NCBI GenBank assembly: GCA_019914995.1
Contig: CM034137.1
Span: 3,038,001-3,102,000, forward strand
Direction of reading: 5' to 3'
Length of the DNA stretch: 64,000 nt
From: Acanthochlamys bracteata
Taxonomy: Eukaryota > Streptophyta > Magnoliopsida > Pandanales > Velloziaceae
The notes below the pieces were generated by a model. The model ran no database searches and had not been told where the DNA came from. It saw only the letters and a list, made by a program, of their open reading frames with translations. The position numbers and the translations under genes were made by a program. How positions within the stretch are numbered: position 1 is the first letter of the stretch; the number at the start of each line of letters is the position of its first letter. This document shows, in pieces, positions 22,986 through 35,711 of the stretch.

Positions 22986-25900
22986 CAAGTGGCTGTTGAT
23001 TGGAGCTAGAAGTGCTTCTCACTAAAAACCGACCTTCAGAAAACCTGTATGCTGCTTTTGTTACATGCTGAATGCGACAATGCTTAATTTTGGCAGTAGG
23101 CTGCAAAACCTTGATTGGTGCCTTGGTCTGTTCATTTAGCATGCCTGCTGCTTTTGTGATGAATGCCATGTGGGAAGTACTATCTCACATCAATTGCAAG
23201 AGGTAGTGAGGTGTGACAATTGGAGAAAGGACTCAAAATCATCCTCTTCATCATCAGCGATTACAAACTGTAAACTATTCTGGAATATCAAGCTGTTATT
23301 AGAAGGCCTTATCTTCCACTGTTAAGCATATTATAGAAAGAAATTTACCAGCAGTGCCAAAGTGTTCCTTTTATCTCTTTTATCTTGTTGCGATACCTGA
23401 GGTAACTATTGGTTGAGCTATTGTTGCAAATAGACTGTTCTCAAATAAGGCAATCTATTTATATGGAGTTTGGGCAAGGGCAGCATTAACCACCCGTTTA
23501 TCTTCTCAGTACTGTTTCTGCAGATGTATTATACTACTGTGGGAACTCACACAGTCTTTGATCAGGCTTCAGGCTTGCCTAGGTTTTAGTGGATGACTTA
23601 TATCCCCTCTCATGATTGTTTGTTAATAAATTTTTTATACTTTTTAAATTGAAAGTACATATAAAAATTGTACAGTTTAAATTTTATATGCATAATTTTT
23701 ATATTTTTAATAAAAAGATCAATCTGTTTGAAAAATTCCAAATTAATTTTTTCTTTGCAGAAGCCCTTTAAGCACTCCCAAGCGTCTCTATAATTTTTTA
23801 ATCTACTCATATTCTGATGTTGTGTGATGACTGTCTGCACGTTCTTCATTCAAGTTCACAACTTCTATAAATTCCAAAAGTTACATGGGTTGTCATCTTA
23901 TGCATCAAGCCAGGTTTTCCTCACAAATTCTTCTCTGTTCTCCATAGAAGCTAAATGAGTCAGGGAACAAATGAACAGTTTTATTAGGTTTAATTGACTC
24001 AAGGGGCGAGGTTGAAATATTAAACTTATCATCAAGTTTTCTCTCTTACAGCTTTATAAAGTTAACATCTGCCTTTTATAATAAGATATGCCTTTCCAGC
24101 TTTATAAAGTTTGCTTTGAACGTAGCCATTGTCTTTTGCTCGAGGCTCGTTTCTGTGCAACTTCAAAAACAGCATGGATGTTCACGGCATACACTTTGGA
24201 TAATTCCGTTTCTATGGTTGTTTTCTGGTCAGTTTAGCCTTGACAGAAACAGCTGTTACAAAGTATGCATCACACTCTGCTCTCCTATCTATTGCTAATT
24301 GGAGAAATGCACGACACAGACTCATTCCAAGAACCAGAGCATTTTGGATCCAGCAGAATTCTCACTAGTTCAATCTCTGCGCATTGACATGGATAGCACC
24401 TGCCTGAGCAGTTCCTTTCTTCTTTGGATTCTTTCATTTGTGGTGATTATTTCTTTGTCCATTATAAAGTTAGTATAGAATGCGAGCATGTGCATTATCT
24501 TTGTCCGTTTCTCCTCTTCCTCCCTCAATCCCTTTGAAGCATTTCTTTTCTCATCGTTTTTTCTTTCCTTTTCATTCGTACTTCTCCACATGAAAGATTC
24601 TTTTTTGTTTTTTGTGTACAGAAAGAGGCAGATATGATCTTATTTTTTAAGGATCCCTTTGCCCGTTATTCTGAAATTAGATGTCCTGTAAACTCTACAG
24701 ATGTATGTCGAAGAGTGAAGAGTTGAAGGGTACCTCAAAATTCCACAGGTTGTATTTCGTTTTACTCAAGTTCGGGATATACTTCAGCAGTTTAGTTTCC
24801 ACTCGTAGAACTGCAAGATAGTAATGCATTGGTGTCACTAAACTTGTCTGGCTATCTTGGAATTATCTGGCAAACAAAACGCGGGAAGTAGGTATGCCTA
24901 TAACCTTGGCAAGTTACGTGTTGATCCAGCTTGCCACAACTTGGTGGAATAAGCTTCTGTTTCTGAAGCTTCTATGTCATGTTAAACAAACAAAAATATG
25001 TGAATGTTTGAAAATTTGCATGCACATATCTTATAATACAATCAACTTTCTTACATTAATTGGCCTTTCTTAAATCTCCTGTTTTCGATGATTGGTATAA
25101 TTCAATAACCCTACCATTTTGAGGATGAAAGTTCTGCAAGTTTTTGAGGAATGTATATTGATATTCCGGGTAGAGGTTGCTATGCCAACACATAAGTACT
25201 TTGATAATTATGTAGAATTTTCCTGGAAGCTTATTTCCTTAGCTGTCCAATTTCTCAAATGGACGACATATTCGTTTTCGAGCAGTTTATGGACAACAAT
25301 GTCTACTTCATGAACTATCCCTTTCTGCATAGATTGTGAAAATAAACTTGTATTCTCCTACTTCCAATAAATTACTTCCTAATTCTGGGTTTGTGATGCT
25401 GACACTCACTACAACATTCATAAGTCAATGTTATGATTTCGAATGCAAATAGAGATGTAAAACAATGAATACTTGTGTTCATGAAAGTTTGCGCTTCTAC
25501 TTCTGATTATTACATTTGTAGCTGCTAACCTAGACATGGCTTTTCTTGCTTTAAAGATGGACACAAACAGGTACTAAAAGTCTAGCTTTTTCCTGTTGCA
25601 TTATTCAAAATTTTGTGCACTACTGCAGATTTTCATATGTATCTATATAAAAAATCTCAGGATAGTACAATCAAATAGATGTTGCCAGTCTTTAGCTGAA
25701 GAAAGAACCAGGAAAAGACAGTAAAATGGTAAAAGGGTTTTAGGGAGAGTGAACACCTCTTGTTCATGTTCTCCTTCTGCTATAAATGTAAACCCCACTA
25801 TGTAGAACGCCTGCATTAGAAGCTATTCTTTCTGAGGTTCTGCTACTGCTCTGTAAAAGAACTAAGGCCTTCCAATCTTGCTCTACCTAAGGGGAGAGAA

Positions 25901-26819
25901 TTTAATTCTATCAGTTGCGGGGTAACTTGATTTTTCATTGGAATCACTTTTTCTTTTAGTAAATATTTGTGATTTTTTTTGAGGATTGACGTTGATAATC
26001 CAACTATAGATGCTGTCTGCTATCTCTAAATGTTTGCTTCTCAATGATACCATTTGTTACTTTTTAGTAAATTAAATTGCAGTCTCTTAATTCTCTTATT
26101 CTGCATTTTAGATATTTGATAATAAAATCGTGGCTCTTCTATACTGTAATCTTTAGGCAAGTTTATGATGAACAAGAACGTTGGACATCTTCCTCAACTT
26201 TCAGGAGTTAAAAGCTGCTCTGGTTTTTAAAAAGCATCATGGTTGTTATTTTTTTGGTGTAAATTAATCATTTTGCTCAAGACATCAGTAGTGCATCTAA
26301 TAATTTCCCTGTTTTGATGTCTTAAATAGTTTGCTTGGCCTGGTTCATTTCATGATTATTACACGCTTGGTGCTTTGCAAATATCTGATGAGCCATACTT
26401 CAGTAGATGCTCCTGAATTCTCACTTTGAAATGCTCAGGCGATTTGAGTGCAGAATTAGTAAGCAAACCTGACTTATAGCATTTAGCCATTATCTAGTTT
26501 GTGTCTTTAGAATGAAAGTTTTGTGAAAGTAAAGACTTAAATCCCTTGCTTCATTGACTTGATTATGAAGCTAGACCTTTTTTTAGTAGTGAAAAGAATA
26601 GGATAATCAATTCTAACAAGATTTTTTTTTTATATAGAATGTTTTTGGTTTTAGTCTCTAAGATAATCAATTCTAACAAAATTGCTTCATAAATTTTTTC
26701 TCACCACTTTCTGTTTATAGAAGCATGGCATTTGGCCTAAGTTTACTTACAGAAAGTTGTAATGGTTTATACTGTTATTCATAAAAAGAATAATCAATCT
26801 GCAGGATTATTTTGTCAAT
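22986..26819. other. Long non-coding upstream region of the SLAH3-like gene
   Basis: This 3.8 kb stretch separates the end of the decayed U11/U12-59K-like gene from the SLAH3-like start codon. I found no protein segment that I could place in a family. It should include the channel gene's promoter and spliced leader. TCTGCAG at about 26798-26804 looks like a splice acceptor 15 bases before the ATG, so at least one 5' UTR exon probably lies upstream, but I could not place it. Confidence 0.45.
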
Positions 26820-29800
26820 ATGGAGAAAACTATTTGCTTAGATTCGAAGAAGGATGCTACCATGGAACTTCCATCTCTTCTTCAAACTATTGAATCAAAA
26901 GCTATCTCAGGTTTCGACAGTATTCCTAACTCACCTGCAGGGCACTTGACTGATAATGTAAGTATTTGCCTGCTGTCGTCTTTTTAAAGATCCTGCTATA
27001 ATTCTGTTTTCATTTTAAAGTTGAGAAGTTTATTATCATTATTTCTGGAGACAGCATTATGTTGCAATCTTTTGGTATCTTTAAGTGGTATAATTCTGAT
27101 ATTCTGGGTATTTTGTGGTCTGAAATTTGTGACTGCTTATCTGGGTTACATGATGCACTTGATGTTTCTTTCTTGCATAGTTGCGGAGTATGTACTGTAT
27201 TTGAAACATGGTGTGTTGTTTGAGACATTCGTTTGGTGTATCAACTCCTTTTTCTTTGGAAAGTACGTTTGAGATTTTGTATAATATGGACGTATGGAGA
27301 TAATTTCTCTTCCTGAACTGGGCTTCCTGCAGCATTTCTTAACAAATTAGGTTCTTACTCTTGGTGTTTGGTAGTAAATTATGCAAGCCGGTCGATTTTG
27401 ACATATCTTCTTTATGATTAGCACTTGAATTCAGAATCTATATGATTGAAGACAACTCATTTTCTCTGCATGTGAAGTGAGTATGTTTATTAGAGTTTTT
27501 GACAATATCATCCTTTGCCTTTCGTTGGATTGTCTGAGTTATCAAATTGTGCAAGCAACTTGAAGGAAGCCCAAATTGACATTTTAATCAGCATCCTTCT
27601 ATAATATAAATTGACATTTTAAAATCTTCACCCTGTGCTTCTTCCTGTTGACAGATATCCACAGATGCAAATACTTTGGGCAAAGGAAATGCAGATAATT
27701 TTCCTCTAGTATTCTCTCCTATTCATGTAGTTGCCCATCAGCGAACGCAATCCATTAGCTTGCCAACCTCACCTACTGCATTTCATGCAGAACAAGCTAA
27801 TGGCATGCTACTCGCTGATGGAAGCGGTGTAGGTGACACTAATGAGCAAGCACATCATCCTGCTAGCTATGTTGATATTGAAACAAAACGAGGAAGACAG
27901 GCCAAGTTTCATTCTCAACCCATGCCAACTGGAAAACCATCTTCAGAGCAGGAACTGCAGGTTAAACCTAGGCACGAAAAGTTGAAGGATAGACGATACG
28001 ATTCTTTTAAGACAAAGTCAGGGAAACTTGAAAAACATATAACAAATTTACGTGGAAAGGTGCATCAATCAGCAGACACCACAAATCCTGAAAGCACAGA
28101 ATCTGATGCTGTACCTCCTGTTGATCGCTTTTTCGATGCCTTAAAAGGACCTGAGTTAGAATCGCTCAAGGTGTGTTATTTCTTCTTTGCATTTTGTAAC
28201 ATCAGTTAGCATAATAACTTAAGTTATATGCTTCAGTCATCATCTTATGGACATACATCTGATATCTTATGGACAATACTCGTGCATTCTTGAACCGATT
28301 GCCTTAAAATGATTTTGTAAGTGGTTCTTACATATCTTTGAATAGTTCAAAGACAAATATGTAGCCAACATTTTGTCCTTCTGAGACAAGTTTGTATCCC
28401 ATGCTATCTTACGATTGCATTTATTATGCATGAGTGTTTTCTCTTTGGAGTTAACTGCGGTTCATCTCGGATGACTGTAGGCCTTCATTGATTTAAGGGC
28501 ATTGCCTGCATTTTAAAAAGAATATTTCTGATGTTGTACTTCATTAATGCAGATGCTATCTTCGATAGTATAATTGCGTTAATACATTAATGCCTGACAA
28601 GTCATTTGCCTTTTATCTTCAGCCATCAGAAGAGTTGGTTCTCCCTGAGGATAAAAAGTGGCCTTTTCTTCTCCGTTTTCCAATATCGTCTTTTGGTATT
28701 TGCCTTGGAGTCAGCAGCCAGGCAATTCTATGGAAGAAATTGGCAGCCTCTCCTTCAACAAGCTTCCTTGATGTAAACTTAGACATCAATCTTACACTCT
28801 GGTGCATCTCACTTGCATTAATGGCCCTTGTATCCTTTACATACACTCTCAAAATTGTCTTCTACTTTGAAGCTGTTCGTCGGGAGTACTACCATCCTAT
28901 CAGAGTGAACTTTTTCTTTGCTCCTTGGATTGCTTGCCTTTTCCTAGCGATTGGTGTGCCACCATCTATTGCAGGGAACCTGCACACTGCTCTGTGGTAT
29001 CTTCTGATGGCTCCAATCTTGTGTTTGGAGCTCAAAATTTATGGTCAATGGATGTCTGGCGGAAGCCGCAGGCTTTCAAAAGTTGCTAATCCCTCAAACC
29101 ATCTGTCCATTGTGGGCAACTTCGTTGGGGCACTGCTAGGTGCTAGTATGGGGCTCAAGGAAGGCCCAATTTTCTTCTTTGCGGTTGGATTAGCTCACTA
29201 CATCGTACTATTTGTAACATTATATCAGAGGCTCCCGTCAAATGAAACACTACCAAGGGATCTTCATCCTGTCTTCTTTCTGTTTGTAGCAGCTCCAAGT
29301 GTTGCCTGCATGGCATGGGCAAACATTAGTGGCGACTTTGATCACGGTTCAAGGATTGCCTATTTCATTGCCATGTTCCTCTATTTTTCACTGGTAAGTC
29401 TCTCTCAAAGTTAAGTTTCACGTGCTAGCGTCTAGTGAACAACATTACTAGTACTAGTTTTGACCATCACTTAGTTCATATATGGTGTCGTGTGGATGTT
29501 TACGTTATACTTCTTATTCAACATTTAGCATATGAGTGAATGGTATAATGATACAAAATATTTTTAAGTTTTAAGGACTCTGAACGAAAGTAAGACAAGA
29601 TTGTCAGTTTTCTATACTTGTAAGTTACTATAACTGAAGTGTTGGGTTATGCAAGTTCCTTATTCAATCTGATAGACAGTTGACATTAGTACTGACAAGT
29701 CACTGGAATATCGTCAAACGCCTCTACCAAACAGAGCTACGTTGGTGTATGCAACTTCATTAAATACAGCCTAGACCATATATGCGGATATTGAAGAGTA

Positions 29801-30702
29801 CTAGTACATCATTTTATTCAGTTCAGTTATCTTCTTCAGTGAATAGATTAGATGGTCAGCCAAGTACTGTATTCAGTTCTGACCAAATCCTTTTTGGACA
29901 CAGATGTTCTTGTTACTTTACGCCCCAATGATTTTAAGATATGATGAAAGTTGCTGTCTTTTAAACTATAGCCAATCTAACTATAACTAGACCACATTTC
30001 GTTTAATGGATTGAGCTAGTCATGCTACTATAGAGATGATATCTTTTGATTAAAGACCATAGGCATGAAATTGTTTCCTTATTGGCTGGTTGAGTATATT
30101 AGCACCGCTAGGGAGTGATGCTAGACAGAAGAAACTGTTCCTTGCAAGAATAGCTTTGTAAAAATTTGCTGTAATTTTCTTTTGATACTAGATTTTGGCC
30201 TAACCAATAACATTATTCATGTTATTTGCAGGCTGTTCGAATAAACTTTTTTCGTGGCTTCAGGTATGCCTTCTTTTCTCTCTTGTGGTTTATAGGGGGA
30301 TCAATGCGCATAATATTACTATCAGTTAATGTAGTATGTCACACCTGAAATTGAAAGTTTCTTCTCTAATTAACCAGGTTTTCACTTGCCTGGTGGGCAT
30401 ACACTTTTCCAATGACCGGTGCTGCGATTGCTACAATTCGATACTCAAATGAAGTCAAGAATGTTTTTACACAGACGCTTGCCGTTGCACTAGCTGCCTT
30501 ATCTACCATCACTGTATCAGCTCTTCTTGTCTCCACAATGGTTCATGCCTTTGTTCTGCGTAATCTCTTCCCCAATGACATCTCCATTGCCATTAAAGAC
30601 AAGGGGCCGAAATCCAGGAAGTGGCAAGCACATCTGACACCAACAAGTTCTGAAGCTAGTGACATTGAAGCTGGTTTGTCCGCAGATACTGCAGCAGTAT
30701 GA
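26820..30702 (+). CDS. S-type anion channel, SLAH2/SLAH3-like (SLAC1 family)
   Basis: Five coding exons (26820-26957, 27655-28170, 28623-29393, 30232-30263, 30378-30702) join to about 593 residues. The long hydrophilic N-terminus (about 1-225) contains QSISLPTSPT-like and basic stretches (RHEKLKDRRYDS), as in SLAH3, where kinases such as CPK21 act on the N-terminus. The membrane domain starts at WPFLLRFPISSFGICLGVSS and carries about ten hydrophobic segments, including FFFAPWIACLFLAIGVPPS, LEGPIFFFAVGLAHY-like and WWAYTFPMTGAAIATIRYSN motifs that are diagnostic of the SLAC1/TehA fold. Family members conduct nitrate and chloride out of the cell at the plasma membrane. The 32-nt exon 4 is unusually small but splices in phase. 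SLAH3 rather than SLAC1/SLAH1 is chosen for the long N-terminus; SLAH2 is the alternative. Confidence 0.95.
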
Positions 30703-33274
30703 TCCAGTATCCACTCATTCAACCTGTTGGCGGTGCCGTGCTTGCGTGCTGACATAGAAAGTGCACCTATAACTTTCTGGTAATTTGATGCAATTTGATC
30801 CCGTCCTCCTTATACGCTAGTGAAACCAAAAAATATTGTTGCAGTAAAGGTTTGAACGTGGAAGTGAGAATTGCATCTTGCTGGGAGGATGTTAATGTCA
30901 CTGTATGTGAAGCTGTACTAATGCAAGAGAATGTACTATCTATAAGTTGTGTTTTTTGGGACCAAGAGTATCCTTGAGCTCTTTCAAATTTGCCACTGCC
31001 TAATTTGGATGACTGTAAATGAAATTCTTTCAGCACTAAATGCGTTCCATCTCCCTAGAGCAGGTTAAAAGATCTCCTATTTAGTATTTCCTAGAAATTG
31101 AGTTCTGCAACTCCTTTCGTAATTGCTTCCTTATGTTGCTACTGACAACCACAGCAAATCAGAGATTAAGGCAGACATGTATTGATGTTTCAACTTGTGT
31201 AAGACTAATCTAACTCATCCTTAGACCCAACAATTTATCGACATCATTCTTTCCCATTTGAGTACCGCTATTGTGCATCAAAAATCTTCAAATGCTCTAC
31301 TTGCTCCGGATCATCACGGCAACTTATGCGAGTCAAAACTGATTTTAACTCGCTAACCATGCCTCTATAGAGAGCTATAATGTGTCTCGATCGGTCGTTC
31401 AGGATCGCATCTAAATCATTGACTTTAATATTAGAAGAGCTAACCAATATAAAACTTTTACAGAATAATCTAGCACATACATTACAAAATCCAATTCAAT
31501 CAAGAAGTTTGAGTCAATGTATCTAAAAACATTCTAATTAATATCTGGACCACTTTTCATCTTATTATTAATTTTTTTATGTGAGACTAATAAAACTCAA
31601 TTCTTATACCCAACAGTATGAAGCAAGATACAAACAGTGAAGCGCGGCAAGCGCCCATCATATTTTCCACGTAATAAACTAGGGTAGTATTGTAGTGTAA
31701 ATTGTAATATGGATACTTACGGCTACATGATCCACTATACTTGTATTTCTCCAGAAAGTGCACCTAATGTTTAAGTTGATATGTTTAGAATATTAATGAT
31801 AGAGTGTAACTTGTTCCTTGGCTGCATTCTCTTTTATTCATTTATTTCCATGCTTCTTGCCAGCTGCAAAATTTTTCTCTCACAAATTTCTTATCTTTTT
31901 GGAACATAAGAATGACATTAGTATCCTGTTTCCTATACTATAATTAGTAACAGAAAAAACATGTTGCAGAAATCTCTCTTGAAAGAAAAACAAACAAACT
32001 TTATTCCTGAGATTATTACTACAGAATATGCGTAAACTTCATCATTATATATTAGCAATTAATATTCCTGATATTAATTCTTCAGTCAGTCGGTCGACAA
32101 CAATTTCTTTCTAGAAACAGAAAACATTACTGACGCAGTAGTATCACTGAAAGATGCAAGCAATGCACCAGCAGGAAGAACAAAGAACCTAAGTGAATCT
32201 TTTGATCTTACCTTCGAACATGTGAATGATTTGCCAAGAAGTTCTCAGAGGTTTGTGAAGACAGAGAGCCAACACTGGACGGAGTTGTCATTGTTCAAAA
32301 CATGCTTACCTTAATAATCAATGTTTGTTTGCAGCTGAATAACAGGTGCCCAACAAGTTGGTCCTATGTCGGATGGTGGTCTATCTCAAGCCTTGAGAGG
32401 TGTTCCAATTTCATTGCTGCGTGCCACGTGATCGTAGTGTGGCAGTGTTTGTGAAAGAGTGTCTGAGAAAAAGAAAACAGTAAATCATATCTTTGTAAGG
32501 ATTTCATTTGGTTGCCCATTGATAGGGAAAGGCAATGTGACCTCGGCCCCTTCTTTTTCAGTGAGCTTTAAAGTTTAAACTCAATTTTTTAAATAAATTT
32601 ATAAAAAAACGAAAGCAAATTTTATTTTTGATTTGTATTAGAGTGAATTTAAAAGTTATTTTTAATTTTGAAATTTAAATTTTGAGAGTAAAATTTTTAG
32701 GTAAAAAAATAAGTCTAGTTTCGTATTTACTTTATTTTGAAAGTAAGTTATTGTAAAAGTTTTTGATAAAAAAGTAAACTTACGCTAAGTAAACATATCG
32801 CCAATGTTGAAATGTCTTTTTACTGGTTTCTTTTTGTTGTTGTTTGTTGTTGTGCAGGCAAAGGTAGACCTCTTCTATCTTTGAAACAAAGAGTATTTTA
32901 ATTACCACCGAATTTTACCTATTGTTTTTAGATTTGAGTTCAGCACTTTAACTATTTTAATTATTATTCTAAGCTTCAGTTTTTATTTCCATACTAAACT
33001 CATTAACGGTAAGCTTCACTTACTGTCAATGTAAAAGTTAAAAACGTCATTATCAACTTGAAGCTTTCAACAATTTTGCATTGACACAGATATCTCTGAA
33101 TTTTTCTCTTGTTATTTCTGTTAAAGCTTTTAACAACAACATTCTCTAGCAGCCTTAATGCAACAATTCAACAAACAAACCAAAAAAAAAAGATCTTGAA
33201 GAGCAATCTCAATAATAGTTTCTATACATGTAGATGAATTATATCTATTCATCTGGTAGAATAATACACCAGAG
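30703..33274. other. Intergenic region between SLAH3-like and MAKR6-like genes
   Basis: The two genes converge here. The first few hundred bases are the 3' flank of the channel gene. A stretch at 32078-32313 stays open for about 78 codons without a start codon (it includes DLTFEHVNDLPRSSQRF) after an acceptor-like TTCAG, but I do not recognise it. An AT-rich repeat at 32555-32810 resembles family B. Nothing else is supported. Confidence 0.5.
32555..32810. repeat. AT-rich MITE-like repeat, family B relative
   Basis: Begins near CAGTGAGCTTTAAAGTTTAA and ends near CTTACGCTAAGTAAACATAT. The interior is made of TTTTAAAT/AATTTAAA and GAAAGTAAG words like the family B repeat at 22565-22805. The ends are degraded and the assignment is weak. 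Confidence 0.35.
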
Positions 33275-34009
33275 TCATGAACTTACACAGTTACACTTCT
33301 TGCAGTAAAGAACTGCATCATGAATTGATCTGTCGGTGCATACATCAAAAACATTGATGTTTCTGCTAAACCGTTGATGATCCGTTCTAGAACTCGCATT
33401 CTTCGTTTCCGACACCTGCTTCATCCCTTTAACTCTCTTGTACAATGGCAAAAGGAAACACAAGTACTTAAACAGAATCTTCTTCGGTGATCTGTTACAT
33501 ATGTTGAAGAAAGGCAGCTTGTTCTTTACAGTAGTGCTCTTGAAAGAAGGTGGCAACTTCTGCGGCGTGCTTTCTGCAGAGAGGTATAACGGCGAAGAGC
33601 TTGCTGAAACAGGTATACTCGGAACAGCATACAAATATCTTGACTCTTTACTGGAGCATCTTGACAGCAAAGACTTCGAAGAGACTAGTGACTGTGAACG
33701 GCTGAAAGAAGTTTCATCGAGCTTGTCAAGAGGAAGAATTAGACCATTGGAGAAGATTTTGTCTGCTGAGAGCACGTCTGGTGATGAATCTTCATTACAA
33801 TCTGGAATTTTGAAATTAAAATCAGTTGTTGTTGTCCATTGCATTGAGATCAAGTTGTTTGGGTCCATTTCTATGTAAGCTCCTGAGTCAATGGAGAAAC
33901 GGAAGCTTTCTTCAAGTGGTGAAGATTCTTGCAGTGAGTGTTGCTTGATGTTGATCAGCGATGCAAAAGAGAAGCTCTCATTCATGGAGAGCTGCTGCAT
34001 CACTTCCAT
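33275..34009 (-). CDS. Membrane-associated kinase regulator, MAKR6-like
   Basis: A single-exon minus-strand gene of 244 residues, using the ATG at 34007-34009. An upstream in-frame ATG at 34105 would add a 32-residue hydrophobic stretch that does not fit the family. The order of motifs matches plant MAKR6 proteins: an N-terminal ESFSFASLINIK block, then SFRFSIDSGAYIEMDP (family: SFIEMDP), a FNFKIPDC patch, SADKIFSNGLILPL (family: HADELFSNGYLMPL), serine-rich linkers, LFKYLCFLLPLYKRVKGM (family: YFDFLRPLYRRIRG) and a C-terminal SIHDAVLYCKK (family: SIYEAVLHCKR). MAKR proteins are related to BKI1 and bind the plasma membrane through basic patches, tuning receptor kinases. The role of MAKR6 itself is not well settled. 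Confidence 0.85.
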   Translation of the reverse strand: MEVMQQLSMNESFSFASLINIKQHSLQESSPLEESFRFSIDSGAYIEMDPNNLISMQWTTTTDFNFKIPDCNEDSSPDVLSADKIFSNGLILPLDKLDETSFSRSQSLVSSKSLLSRCSSKESRYLYAVPSIPVSASSSPLYLSAESTPQKLPPSFKSTTVKNKLPFFNICNRSPKKILFKYLCFLLPLYKRVKGMKQVSETKNASSRTDHQRFSRNINVFDVCTDRSIHDAVLYCKKCNCVSS

Positions 34010-35711
34010 TTGCTTTTTTAGAGTGTTGCGCTGAAAAGGACTGAAGGTTTCGAAGGAGCGGGGGTGAAATATAAGGGAGTTCAGGAATAGGAAGAAAACA
34101 AACAAGGCACTATCTTTGCATTTGTTTGTATGAATGATTTAGTGTTGTATTGGTGTCCATTCAATGTCTTATTTATTTTGTGTTTAAATTATTAATAAAT
34201 CCATTTGTTTGTATGTTGATAAGGTAATTGGTAGATATATATATATGGACAACTTCAAAACTATTTTGCATCCTATCTTCTTGTTGTTAATCATTTTAGG
34301 AAAAGAAAGATCGCCAATCAACATTCTCCAACATTTTCAAAAGGTGTCTCAATTGAAGGTGAGAAAATTTAAAACATTTTGGCGAACATGGTTATAGCAC
34401 TCTTCTAAATAGTTATGATGGTAGTGTTTAAAGTGAGTTTTAATTGCCCCAAACTCACTTCTTTTTTGTCAAATTGAAGTTCTGAACGCTTCACATGTTT
34501 TATTTGTTAATTTCAAATTTCACTTTCAATTCTAAACTTCACTTTAAGCTCTGACTTTACCTTCAAATGCAACCAAAACACAAGAGCTAAAACTCATTTT
34601 AAACTCACATTTTCGAATAACTGAAATACGCCGTTTAAATAAACCCTCCGATAGAAGCACAGTGCTCCATTTCAAGACTACATGTTTCATAGATAAATTT
34701 ATTCGTCCACTAAATATCATATGCATAAATCAATCACATATTAATAAGTCAACAAGTGACGCAGTTTTGTCAGATTACTAAAATAGTTAGGAAAGACGAA
34801 TCAACATATGAACAAGCAGCAGCACTGAAGAACAGAATATCGAACAAGTTTCTGATAAGAACAAAATCTTTCTGATAACTGAGAACAAACAGAGGAAGAC
34901 GCTTCTATTCATTTTAACTAACAGATTTGAACTGGGTTTGAAAAGAAAACAAAAAGAGAAGAAAGATTTTGAATCTCCGACTCCCTCTCTCTCTCTCTCT
35001 TTCAGGAAAGATGGTATGTGGAGATTCAACGACATGTTTAGATCAGAAAGAATAAACAGCTCAAATGATCTAAGCTAAGTTTTTCTCAGTATAGGCCTTA
35101 TCTTTACTAGTAGAAGCAACGTCTTTGGACGCCCCAATGAAATATATAAACATTCAAGAGACGCATGTCAGTTGATCAGCGCTTGAAGAGATAATCCAGT
35201 TGTAAAAGTCAGTAGTGAAGTTTCACAGAAGAAATATATTGATTTTCTTCTGTGAAATTAATTTAGCTAGCATATGTTAACCCAACTACTCACATTTGGT
35301 TGATGATCAAAGTCGGAAAGCTGATGAGCATTTCATTGATGATTAAGGTAATTTTGGCTGCACTTCATCAGTTAATTAGCACGAAAAGCTTCACAGCATC
35401 TTGTTTAAATATTTTCTCTTCATTTCCGTGTAGAACAAGTCAAGAGCAGTCCCGAAGAGAATCATAAAGGACCAACTGGTTATAGTAAACTTATACAATC
35501 TAAACCCCAATCAACTTCTCCTCTATCATCTTCCAAAGGTAGGCAAAAGAGAAAAGACGCAAGAAATGCACAACAAAAACAAACAGAGGAGCTACTGTAA
35601 TCCACAAGCTATACGATATAAGATTGAAATGATATTATAGGAGGAAATGATAATGACAGAGGTTATTGATGTCAATTGGATATTTTCGTATAAGGGTACA
35701 ATAGATATCAC
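34010..35711. other. Upstream region of the MAKR6-like gene and 3' flank of the protease gene
   Basis: Non-coding. It holds the promoter of the MAKR6-like gene (left end), a family-B-like repeat at about 34420-34640 (AGTGAGTTTTAATTGCCCC and GCTAAAACTCATTTTAAACT words), a CT microsatellite at about 34980-35002 and a perfect 14-bp hairpin at 35221-35257. No protein segment is supported. Confidence 0.5.
35221..35257. repeat. Short perfect hairpin
   Basis: TTTCACAGAAGAAA (35221-35234) and TTTCTTCTGTGAAA (35244-35257) are exact inverted copies with a 9-base loop. It lies in non-coding DNA about 450 bases beyond the stop codon of the CPBP protease gene. It could be transcribed read-through structure or chance; no miRNA-like longer fold is evident. 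Confidence 0.6.

Noticed and set aside
23610..24591. Short lysine-rich open frames on the minus strand
   Set aside because: Composition follows the local A/T bias and no motif, splice context or family match was seen.
32078..32313. An open stretch of about 78 codons after an acceptor-like TTCAG
   Set aside because: No start codon, no family match and no partner exon nearby; kept only as a note in the intergenic entry.
33438..33878. A 146-codon open frame on the plus strand
   Set aside because: It is antisense to the MAKR6-like exon and has no family features of its own.
34787..35035. A minus-strand frame containing a Glu-Arg repeat
   Set aside because: The repeat is simply the translation of the CT/GA microsatellite; the rest is hydrophobic low-complexity sequence.
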